A stretch of DNA of 15,654 nucleotides from NCBI GenBank assembly GCA_036496265.1, contig DASXLL010000150.1:1-15654 (forward strand). Direction: 5' to 3'. The notes below the pieces were generated by a model. That model did no database searches. It had not been told where the DNA came from and was given only the letters and a program-made list of their open reading frames with translations. The stretch is from CAYLLN01 sp036496265 (GTDB lineage: Bacteria; Planctomycetota; Planctomycetia; Pirellulales; Pirellulaceae). Shown in pieces: positions 1 to 5,930 of this stretch (positions are counted from its first letter, which is position 1; every line of letters starts with the position of its first letter). The translations under genes and the position numbers were made by a program.

Positions 1-2
1 CT

Positions 3-50
3 GCAAAATTCCACGGTGACTGGAACTATTCAATCAAACCACGCCGTTAG
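3..50 (+). CDS. C-terminal tail of a truncated (off-window) protein, possibly ISAzo13-type transposase
   Basis: The third frame reads AKFHGDWNYSIKPRR and then TAG at 48-50; the rest of the gene lies to the left of the window. The FHGDWNYSI block resembles the extreme C-terminus I remember for ISAzo13-family (Rhodopirellula-type DDE) transposases, which end in a similar WNYTI-like motif. This is recall from a very short peptide, not proof. The strong intrinsic terminator starting 65 bp downstream agrees with a + strand gene ending here. Frame 1 is also open until a TAG at 88-90, so another reading is possible. Confidence 0.35.
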   Translation, partial: AKFHGDWNYSIKPRR

Positions 51-114
51 AAATTGTCAAAGTTATTTTTTCGCTCTGCCTAAGGTTTAGTCGCCTGCGT
101 GATTTGATCTCTTT

Positions 115-146
115 CGCCGCCTCGTGAACCACGGGGCGGCGTTTTT
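115..146 (+). terminator. Rho-independent terminator
   Basis: A 12-bp GC-rich stem (115-126 with 130-141, one G-T wobble) closes on a three-base AAC loop and is followed directly by five T (142-146). This is a textbook intrinsic terminator for + strand transcription entering from the left, and it insulates the thioredoxin operon from the upstream gene. Confidence 0.85.
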
Positions 147-158
147 ATTGACCATGCA

Positions 159-182
159 GGCTTGAGGCGTGAGGTAAGAGCC
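159..182 (+). repeat. Degenerate heptamer repeat, GGNNNGA type, 3 copies
   Basis: GGCTTGA, GGCGTGA and GGTAAGA follow one another directly at 159-179, with a partial GCC after them. The unit is 7 bp, as in the repeat tracts at 1269, 2501, 5803 and 5864, although the base sequence differs. It lies in the leader of the thioredoxin-like gene, 24 bp before its start codon. Confidence 0.5.
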
Positions 183-205
183 ACAGCGGACGAGACAGGG
201 TTCAA

Positions 206-769
206 ATGATGCGTTGCGTTGTTTCCGGCAAGTCCGCGTTGTTCGTTGGGCGTTCCTCGCTGGCCATTGTCGTGACCTTTATCCTCGGCTGCACTGCTGC
301 GACGCCACCGTCCTCCCCGCCGACGACGAAGGCGACTTCCAATGTCACGCTCGTCCGCGCTGATGCGGCGGCCCTCAACGAGTTGATCGGCACTCGCAAA
401 GGCCACGTCGTTCTCGTTGATTATTGGGCCACGTGGTGCGGGCCGTGCGTCGCCAATTTCCCGCACACGGTCGAACTGGCGAAAAAGCACAAGGCTGAAG
501 GCTTGGCTACGATCGCGGTCAGCTTCGATTTGTTCGAAGACGAGGCGAAAGTTCGCGATTTCCTTGCCAAACAGGGAGCAGATTTCGACAATCTGATTAG
601 CTCACACAACGCCATCGGCCAAAAGCCGGCGGAAGATTTCGATGTCGGGCCGCTGCCTGAGTATCGGCTGTATGATCGGCAAGGTAAGCTGAGACAAAAG
701 TGGGAATCGGGCATTGATCAGGCCGAGTTGGATAAAAAAGTCGCCGAGTTGTTGGCCGAGTCAACGTGA
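206..769 (+). CDS. TlpA/ResA-like thioredoxin-fold lipoprotein
   Basis: This 187-residue protein is an exported thiol-disulfide oxidoreductase of the TlpA/ResA type. A hydrophobic N-terminal segment (about residues 17-28) ends in a lipobox-like ILGC with Cys29, followed by a Pro/Ser/Thr-rich linker, so a lipid-anchored periplasmic location is likely. The fold begins near residue 45; the active site WCGPC is at 77-81 in the context DYWATWCGPC, and the usual cis-proline is present in GPLP near 150. In this family such proteins reduce or form disulfides in exported or cytochrome proteins. Two ATG codons stand in tandem at 206 and 209; neither has a good ribosome binding site. The stop codon overlaps the GTG start of the PSCyt1 gene (GTGA at 766-769), so the two are translationally coupled, which suggests a redox-maintenance role for that haem protein. 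The coupling is seen; the role is inferred. Confidence 0.9.
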   Translation: MMRCVVSGKSALFVGRSSLAIVVTFILGCTAATPPSSPPTTKATSNVTLVRADAAALNELIGTRKGHVVLVDYWATWCGPCVANFPHTVELAKKHKAEGLATIAVSFDLFEDEAKVRDFLAKQGADFDNLISSHNAIGQKPAEDFDVGPLPEYRLYDRQGKLRQKWESGIDQAELDKKVAELLAEST

Positions 770-3171
770 ATTGCAGCGAGATCTATCGACGAGCGGTAAT
801 TCACGGCCGGTGGTGGGCACAGCCCACCCTACTGTGCGTTTTGACGGCTGGATTGTTAGCCGGCGAACCTTCGACTGAGCAGGCTCTATTCTTTGAAACC
901 AAAGTCCGGCCGATTTTGGTCGAGAACTGCCATCGCTGCCACGGCGAGAAGAAGCAAAGCGGCGGCCTGCGACTCGATTCGGCGGCTGGCATGTTAGCCG
1001 GCGGCGAAAGCGGGCCGGCCGTCGTTCCGGGAGAGCCGGAAAAGAGCCCGCTCGTCGAAGCGATCAACTACGGCGGCCTGCAAATGCCGCCCGATGCCCG
1101 CCTCAAGGCCGAGCAAGTCAAACTGCTAACGGAGTGGGTCAAACTCGGTGTTCCGTGGCCCGGCAGCAGCGATGTCGCGCTGCAGCCGCGGAAACCGGGC
1201 CTCGTTATCACTGATACGGATCGGCAATGGTGGTCGTTTCAGCCGGTGCGGCGGCCGGCGCTTCCGGAAATTCAGAATTCAGAATTCAGAATTCAGAATT
1301 CGATCGACGCGTTTATCCAAATCAAGCTGCGAGAGCATGGTCTGTCACCTGCGCCCGAAGCTGATCGCCATACGCTCATCCGCCGCTTGTCGTTTGATCT
1401 GGTGGGCCTCCCGCCGACGCTCGACGAAGTCAACGCGTTCGCAAACGACGATCGCCCCGATGCTTATGAGCGGCTGGTGGATCGGTTGCTCGCAAGCCCG
1501 CAACATGGCGAGCGTTGGGCGCGGCATTGGCTGGATGTTGTCCGCTTCGCTCAATCCAACGGCTACGAGCGCGACGGCGAGAAGCCGCTGGCCTGGCGAT
1601 ACCGCGATTACGTCGTACGCGCGCTCAATCAGGACAAGCCTTATGATCAATTCCTCATTGAGCAGCTTGCCGGCGATGAAGTAGAGCCAGTGACGGATGA
1701 TTCGCTTTCCGCGACGGGATATTACCGCCTGGGCGTCTGGGACGACGAGCCAGACGACGGCAAACAGGCCAAGGCAGACGAGTTCGACGACATTGTCAGC
1801 ACCACTGCCTCCGCCATGCTCGGCCTGACGCTCGGCTGCGCCAGGTGCCACGATCACAAGTTCGATCCGATCGCTCAGGAAGACTATTACAGCTTCACAG
1901 CTTTCTTTCAGAACATTCATCTGTACGGCAAGGTGGCTGATGTGATCGGTGGCGGCCAGCCTGTCGATAAGGAAGGTATTTTTCGGAAGCTCCCCTCCGG
2001 TGACGGCGAAACGCTGAGTGTCCGCGAGCACGACGAAGCACCACCGAAGAGTTTCATGTTTGTTCGCGGCAACGCGCATACGCCGGGGAAGGAAGTTCAA
2101 CCGCGGTATATCGAGGTGCTTTCGCGTCAGGCGAGTGGGAACCGTCAGGCCCCCGGTAATGTTGTCTCGACTGAGGTAGGAAGTGACCGGGAGGCTCACG
2201 CCTCCCGCTCGCCTGAGAGCGCTGGAATCTCTCGCGGCCGCCGTCTCGCGCTTGCCAACTGGATCGCCAGTAGTGACAATCCGCTCACGGCCCGTGTCGC
2301 GGTAAATCGCCTCTGGCAGCATCATTTCGGCCGCGGGATTGTTGCCACGCCGAGCGATTTTGGCCACACGGGCACCAAACCGACTCATCCCGAGCTGCTC
2401 GACTACCTGGCCAACGAATTCACCGACCATGGCTGGGAAGTGAAGCGGATGCAGCGGCGGATCGTGGAGTCGGCGGCGTATCGACAAAGCTCGGCGGTCG
2501 AGTTCAAAGTTCAAGGTTCAAAGTTCAAGGTTGATGAATCGAACACAACTTTGAACTTTGAACATGGAACTTTGAATCCCTCTGTCGTCGATCCAGACAA
2601 CACGCTCCTTTGGCGTCAAAACCTGCGCCGCCTGGAAGCTGAGACCATACGCGATGCGGTCCTGGCGGCGAGCGGAGAGCTGAATTTGCAGATGGGCGGC
2701 CGCGGTATTTTTCCGACGCTGCCGCCGGAAGTGTTGGCGAAGCAATCGCGGCCGGGCAACGGCTGGGATAAGTCGCCTGTTGCTCAGCAGGCTCGTCGCA
2801 GCATTTATATCTTCGTTAAACGCACGCTCGGCGTGCCGCTGCTGGAATCGTTCGATTCCGCAAGTCCCGATACGCCGACCGCCCAGCGGAGCATCACGAC
2901 CGTTGCGCCGCAGGCGCTGATCATGCTCAACAGCGATTTTCTCAATCAGCAAGCGTCGGCTTTGGCCAGGCGGATCAAATCCTCCGCTTGCTGCGATCCG
3001 TCGGGCCAGATCGAAACCCTCTATGAATATGCCCTCAGCCGCGAGCCGAGCCAGCGGGAGATTAACGTCGCACTGAATTTCCTCCAACGGTGGGATGACC
3101 ATGACGAGCGAACGGTGGCGGAGTTGTGCAAGTTGATTTTGAATTTGAACGAGTTTGTTTATGTTGATTAA
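766..3171 (+). CDS. PSCyt1 / DUF1549 / DUF1553 planctomycete cytochrome c-type protein
   Basis: This 801-residue exported protein has the standard order of the family: a signal-like hydrophobic segment (about 20-33), a PSCyt1 domain with haem motif CHRCH at 55-59 and a MPP motif near 107, DUF1549 (about 178-385) with a second CxxCH in GCARCHDHKFDP (358-368), and DUF1553 (about 490-780) with NRLWQHHFGRG (514-524) and RRLEAETIRDA (621-631). The family is abundant in Planctomycetes and nearly always precedes DUF1501 genes; its reaction is not established. The GTG start at 766 overlaps the previous stop codon. The frame contains four short dispersed repeats read through as peptide: residues 16-21 (WWAQPT), 168-179, about 454-485 and 579-604. 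The last three lie in linkers between conserved blocks. DUF1501 starts within its last codons. Identification is sure; function is unknown. Confidence 0.93.
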   Translation: MNCSEIYRRAVIHGRWWAQPTLLCVLTAGLLAGEPSTEQALFFETKVRPILVENCHRCHGEKKQSGGLRLDSAAGMLAGGESGPAVVPGEPEKSPLVEAINYGGLQMPPDARLKAEQVKLLTEWVKLGVPWPGSSDVALQPRKPGLVITDTDRQWWSFQPVRRPALPEIQNSEFRIQNSIDAFIQIKLREHGLSPAPEADRHTLIRRLSFDLVGLPPTLDEVNAFANDDRPDAYERLVDRLLASPQHGERWARHWLDVVRFAQSNGYERDGEKPLAWRYRDYVVRALNQDKPYDQFLIEQLAGDEVEPVTDDSLSATGYYRLGVWDDEPDDGKQAKADEFDDIVSTTASAMLGLTLGCARCHDHKFDPIAQEDYYSFTAFFQNIHLYGKVADVIGGGQPVDKEGIFRKLPSGDGETLSVREHDEAPPKSFMFVRGNAHTPGKEVQPRYIEVLSRQASGNRQAPGNVVSTEVGSDREAHASRSPESAGISRGRRLALANWIASSDNPLTARVAVNRLWQHHFGRGIVATPSDFGHTGTKPTHPELLDYLANEFTDHGWEVKRMQRRIVESAAYRQSSAVEFKVQGSKFKVDESNTTLNFEHGTLNPSVVDPDNTLLWRQNLRRLEAETIRDAVLAASGELNLQMGGRGIFPTLPPEVLAKQSRPGNGWDKSPVAQQARRSIYIFVKRTLGVPLLESFDSASPDTPTAQRSITTVAPQALIMLNSDFLNQQASALARRIKSSACCDPSGQIETLYEYALSREPSQREINVALNFLQRWDDHDERTVAELCKLILNLNEFVYVD
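812..828. repeat. Short palindromic repeat (GGTGGGC-ACA-GCCCACC) inside PSCyt1 gene
   Basis: A perfect 7-bp inverted repeat with a three-base loop, followed by CTAC. I recognise this GGTGGGCACAGCCCACCCTAC type as a dispersed element of planctomycete genomes, from memory. Here it is translated as WWAQPT immediately before the hydrophobic signal segment of the PSCyt1 protein. Confidence 0.6.
1269..1301. repeat. Perfect tandem heptamer AATTCAG, 4.7 copies, in frame in PSCyt1 gene
   Basis: Four perfect AATTCAG units and a final AATTC. Because 7 is not a multiple of 3, each unit is read in a different frame and the peptide repeats every 21 bp. The whole tract is 33 bp, so the gene stays open. It encodes roughly residues 168-179 in the linker between the FQPVRRPALP block and the IDAFI block of DUF1549. 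Confidence 0.9.
2127..2216. repeat. Inverted pair of a ~33-bp dispersed repeat in frame in PSCyt1 gene
   Basis: The left copy (2127-2159) and the reverse complement of the right copy (2184-2216) match at roughly three quarters or more of positions, including a perfect TCAGGCGAG end. The right copy contains the smaller palindrome GGGAGGC-TCAC-GCCTCCC. The pair encodes about residues 454-485, just before the conserved GRRLALANWI block at the start of DUF1553, a linker of variable length in this family. Confidence 0.75.
2501..2576. repeat. Inverted pair of heptamer (RGTTCAA) tracts in frame in PSCyt1 gene
   Basis: The left arm (2503-2532) is made of AGTTCAA/GGTTCAA heptamers. The right arm (2547-2576) is its reverse complement with 27 of 30 positions matching, and the arms are separated by 14 bp. 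It is translated as residues 579-604 (VEFKVQGSKFKV... and so on) between the conserved YRQSS and DPDN blocks of DUF1553, where homologues normally have only a short stretch. Confidence 0.85.
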
Positions 3172-4696
3172 ACGTGGGGCAGGCATCTTGCCTGCCGTAC
3201 AATCCAATGCGGTGAATGGCAGGCTAGAAGCCTGCCCCACGGGCCGCCGCGAATTCCTCTGGCAGGCCGGCGCTGGTTTCGCCGGCCTGGCGCTCTCGTC
3301 GCTGCTCGATCAAGATGGCTTTTTTGCCAGGCAGGGCTTCGCCGCCGAAGCTGCCACCAATCAGCCGGCCAATCCGCTCGCTTCGCGGCCGGCACATTTC
3401 CCCGCGAAGGCCAAGAGCGTCATTTTTCTGTTCATGTACGGCGGTCCCTCGTCGATGGATACTTGGGACTTCAAGCCCGAGTTGCAAAAACGCGATGGCG
3501 AAGAGATTCAAATCGAAATCCGCCGCAACAGCATCCAGAAGCAAAAGCTGCTGGCCAGCAAGCGCACGTTCAAGCAATACGGCGAGGCGGGCCATTGGGG
3601 CCCGGACTGCTTCGAGCACATCAACCAGCATTTGGACAAGCTGGCGATCGTCAAAAGTCTGTATGCCGACACGTTCGCTCACGGCTCGGCGATGATCCAG
3701 ATGAATAGCGGCCGGATCGTGCAGGGTTATCCGTCGATGGGTTCGTGGCTCAACTATGGCCTCGGCAGCGAAAACGCGAACCTGCCTGGCTACGTGGTGA
3801 TGCTCGATCCTCGTGGTGGTCCGATTAGCGGCCCGGCCAATTGGTCGAGCGGCTTCATGCCGGCGGCTTATCAAGGCACGCATCTGCGGCATCAAGGCGA
3901 GCCGATTCTTGATCTTGCGCCGAAAAATAGCGTCAGCCGGCAAATGCAGCGCGACGAAATCGACACACTGTCGGCCCTCAACGCCGAGCACATTGCCACC
4001 CGCCCGGGATATTCCGAGTTGGCGGCCCGCATCGCGACTTACGAGCTGGCGTTTCAGCTTCAATCAACGGCGCCCGAAGCACTCGATTTGGCGACCGAGT
4101 CGGCGGAGACGATTGAAATGTATGGCATCAACGAACCTCGCCCGACGAATCACAAGCTGGCCTATGGTCCGGCCTGGTTCGGCCGGCAGTGCCTGATCGC
4201 CCGCCGGCTGGTTGAGCGGGGAGTGCGTTTTGTTCAGGTTTATTCGGGCGGCGGCCATCAGCAAGAAAACTGGGACGCTCATCAAGGCCAGGAAGAAAAT
4301 CTCACGATCCACGCGCCCGAGATCGACCGGCCCGTCGCGGCGTTATTATCTGATCTGGAGCGCCGAGGCCTGCTCGACGACACGCTCGTCGTTTGGGGCG
4401 GCGAATTCGGGCGGCAGCCGGTGTCGCAGGGGGAAAACGGGGGGCGCGACCATAACCCGAAGGGTTTTTTGTATTGGCTGGCAGGCGGCGGCGTCAAAGG
4501 AGGGGTGTCGCATGGTGCGACCGACGATCTGGGCCACGAGGCCGTTGAAAACCGCCATCACATTCGGGACCTGCACGCGACGATCCTCCATCTGATGGGC
4601 CTCGACCACCAGAAGCTGACCTATTTTTACGGCGGGCTGAATCACAAGCTCACCAGCGTCCAGGAAGCCCACGTAATTCGCGAAATTCTGGCTTGA
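3161..4696 (+). CDS. DUF1501 protein with Tat signal
   Basis: The ATG start gives 511 residues. This is the standard partner of PSCyt1/DUF1549 proteins. From the upstream in-frame TTG at 3155 (numbering used here), a twin-arginine signal TGRREFL lies at 29-35 followed by a hydrophobic stretch to about 51, so folded export by Tat is likely. The DUF1501 core follows, with YGGPSSMDTWD (95-105), VVWGGEFGR (412-420) and GGRDHNPKGF (429-438); these match the sulfatase/alkaline-phosphatase-like fold assigned to DUF1501, whose substrate is unknown. The C-terminus is complete. The start is uncertain: ATG 3161 and TTG 3155 overlap the end of the PSCyt1 gene, and a GTG at 3212 lies nearer the Tat motif. 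The first ~28 residues are encoded by an inverted repeat (3173-3241), which is unusual for a signal peptide. Confidence 0.92.
   Translation: MLIKRGAGILPAVQSNAVNGRLEACPTGRREFLWQAGAGFAGLALSSLLDQDGFFARQGFAAEAATNQPANPLASRPAHFPAKAKSVIFLFMYGGPSSMDTWDFKPELQKRDGEEIQIEIRRNSIQKQKLLASKRTFKQYGEAGHWGPDCFEHINQHLDKLAIVKSLYADTFAHGSAMIQMNSGRIVQGYPSMGSWLNYGLGSENANLPGYVVMLDPRGGPISGPANWSSGFMPAAYQGTHLRHQGEPILDLAPKNSVSRQMQRDEIDTLSALNAEHIATRPGYSELAARIATYELAFQLQSTAPEALDLATESAETIEMYGINEPRPTNHKLAYGPAWFGRQCLIARRLVERGVRFVQVYSGGGHQQENWDAHQGQEENLTIHAPEIDRPVAALLSDLERRGLLDDTLVVWGGEFGRQPVSQGENGGRDHNPKGFLYWLAGGGVKGGVSHGATDDLGHEAVENRHHIRDLHATILHLMGLDHQKLTYFYGGLNHKLTSVQEAHVIREILA
3173..3241. repeat. Inverted pair of GTGGGGCAGGC-type repeat at PSCyt1/DUF1501 junction
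   Basis: The arms at 3173-3196 and 3218-3241 match in 22 of 24 positions as reverse complements, with a 21-bp loop. Each arm also holds its own small GGCAGGC-type palindrome. The element begins 1 bp after the PSCyt1 stop codon and runs through the N-terminal codons of DUF1501 up to the codons before the twin arginines. I recognise the family as common in planctomycete intergenic DNA, from memory. Confidence 0.85.
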
Positions 4697-4705
4697 CGAG
4701 TTCGG

Positions 4706-4795
4706 GAGGCAATCGTTTGAGAGGGCGATGCTCGTGCTGAGCCTTCTTTGGTCAAATTTCGGCTCGACGGGAGCCTCGCCCTCCCAGGTTGCCTC
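4706..4795. repeat. Intergenic inverted repeat (GAGGGCGAGGCTC type)
   Basis: In the spacer after DUF1501, an outer perfect 7-bp pair (GAGGCAA at 4706-4712 with TTGCCTC at 4789-4795) encloses an inner pair (4721-4743 with 4761-4783, 18 of 23 positions matching), leaving a 17-bp loop. The right copy contains a CGGCTCGACGGGAGCC palindrome-like core. As RNA this could fold and help end the operon, but there is no following T run. Confidence 0.75.
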
Positions 4796-4898
4796 ACCCC
4801 TCCCCGCGTCCTAGTCATCTCGCCAACGTCAGCCTCGCCCGCATTTGACTTGCGACGTAGAATTACGTTCGCAAGGTCACTTTGGAGCCAGGACGGTT

Positions 4899-5795
4899 AT
4901 GGGTTTCCAGGATCGAGATTATTACCGAGAGTCCGGCCAGTCAGGCTACGTCACGTCAGTGGTGGTCAAGCTGATCATCATTAACGGCATCGTCTATTTG
5001 GCTGAGATGTTTGGCGGCGGCTGGGACGCAGCAGGTAACAACGCAGTAAGTTCTTTACTGGGTGTTCATGCCAACACGATTGTAAACCCGTTGTACTGGT
5101 GGCAATTCCTCACTGCGGGATTCGTGCATGCGGAAGGTCTCAATCATATTCTTTTCAACATGATTGGCCTGTATTGCTTCGGTGTCCCGTTGGAGAATCG
5201 GTATGGCCGCAATGAGTTTTTGCGGTTTTACCTGACGGCCGTCGTGCTCGGCTTCATCGTTTGGTCCGCGTCACACTATTTATTACTGGCTCCGCAGGGG
5301 ATGCCTCGCGACGTACTTTGCTACGGCGCCTCGGGCGGCGTAACAGCGGTCACGCTGTTGTTTTGCCTGCTTTACCCACGAGCCACGCTGCTCGCCGCGT
5401 TTCTTTTTCCCGTACCGGCCTGGATTGTCGGCGCTTTCATCATCGTCACCAACTTGATGGGCACAGGCGGCAGCTCGCTGATGGCGGGCGGCGTTGCTTA
5501 TCACGTACATCTTGTCGGTGCGGCCCTGGCCATCGGCTATTGGTACTTTGGCTGGAATTTCGGCCGCCTCCCCGGTCTCGATAAGCTGAAGAGGCTCATC
5601 GGCAATCCGCAGCGCTGGGTGGCGCCGCGACCATCGCTCAAGGTCCACGATCCCGAGCACTATTACGAAGACCTCGACGCTCAGGCCGAGCAACTGCTCG
5701 AAAAGGTCAACATCGAGGGACTTTCGGCCCTCACCGATAAAGAGCGACGCATCCTCGAAGACTACAGCCGCCGCATGCGGCAAAAATTGCGGTAG
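4899..5795 (+). CDS. Rhomboid family intramembrane serine protease
   Basis: This 298-residue membrane protein cuts transmembrane substrates within the membrane. From the ATG at 4899 the first hydrophobic segment is at about 19-37. The second carries LNHILFN with His83 and Asn87 (oxyanion-hole side). The GASGG motif contains the nucleophile Ser145, and VHLVGAALA places the dyad His at 204. A cytosolic C-terminal tail ends in the charged segment EGLSALTDKERRILEDYSRR (273-292), a tail I associate with planctomycete rhomboids. I chose ATG 4899 rather than the in-frame TTG at 4845 because GGAG (4884) and AGGA (4890) stand just before it and MGFQDRDYYR looks like a natural N-terminus. It stands alone between repeat-filled spacers, so its substrate cannot be guessed. 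Confidence 0.92.
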   Translation: MGFQDRDYYRESGQSGYVTSVVVKLIIINGIVYLAEMFGGGWDAAGNNAVSSLLGVHANTIVNPLYWWQFLTAGFVHAEGLNHILFNMIGLYCFGVPLENRYGRNEFLRFYLTAVVLGFIVWSASHYLLLAPQGMPRDVLCYGASGGVTAVTLLFCLLYPRATLLAAFLFPVPAWIVGAFIIVTNLMGTGGSSLMAGGVAYHVHLVGAALAIGYWYFGWNFGRLPGLDKLKRLIGNPQRWVAPRPSLKVHDPEHYYEDLDAQAEQLLEKVNIEGLSALTDKERRILEDYSRRMRQKLR

Positions 5796-5802
5796 CGGGC
5801 AG

Positions 5803-5823
5803 AAATCTCAAATCTCAAATCTC
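5803..5823. repeat. Tandem heptamer AAATCTC, 3 perfect copies
   Basis: Three perfect AAATCTC units begin 7 bp after the rhomboid stop codon and are followed by related AAAC/CTC-rich sequence to about 5840. It is another 7-bp-period tract of unrelated base sequence. Confidence 0.85.
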
Positions 5824-5863
5824 AAACAAACTCAAAGAACCGAATGAAAAAATGATCATACGT

Positions 5864-5930
5864 TATTGTGACCATTGGTGCTTGTGCATTGGTTATTGTT
5901 TGTGATTTGGTGCTTGGTTCTTGATGCTTT
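5864..5930. repeat. Degenerate heptamer tract (NNNNTTG) forming the leader of the DUF58 gene
   Basis: TTG recurs at a mostly 7-bp spacing: CCATTG, GTGCTTG, TGCATTG, GTTATTG, then after a one-base phase shift TGCTTGG, TTCTTGA, TGCTTTA. The tract ends exactly at the ATG of the DUF58 gene at 5931, so it occupies the place of the ribosome binding site. No purine-rich Shine-Dalgarno sequence is visible in it. Confidence 0.6.

Noticed and set aside
1345..2514. 389-codon open frame on the minus strand
   Set aside because: It lies wholly within the PSCyt1/DUF1549/DUF1553 gene and has no recognisable domain; it is a shadow of the GC-rich coding strand.
1269..2576. CRISPR array
   Set aside because: The repeats have no regular spacers; they are tandem heptamers or inverted pairs and no cas gene is present.
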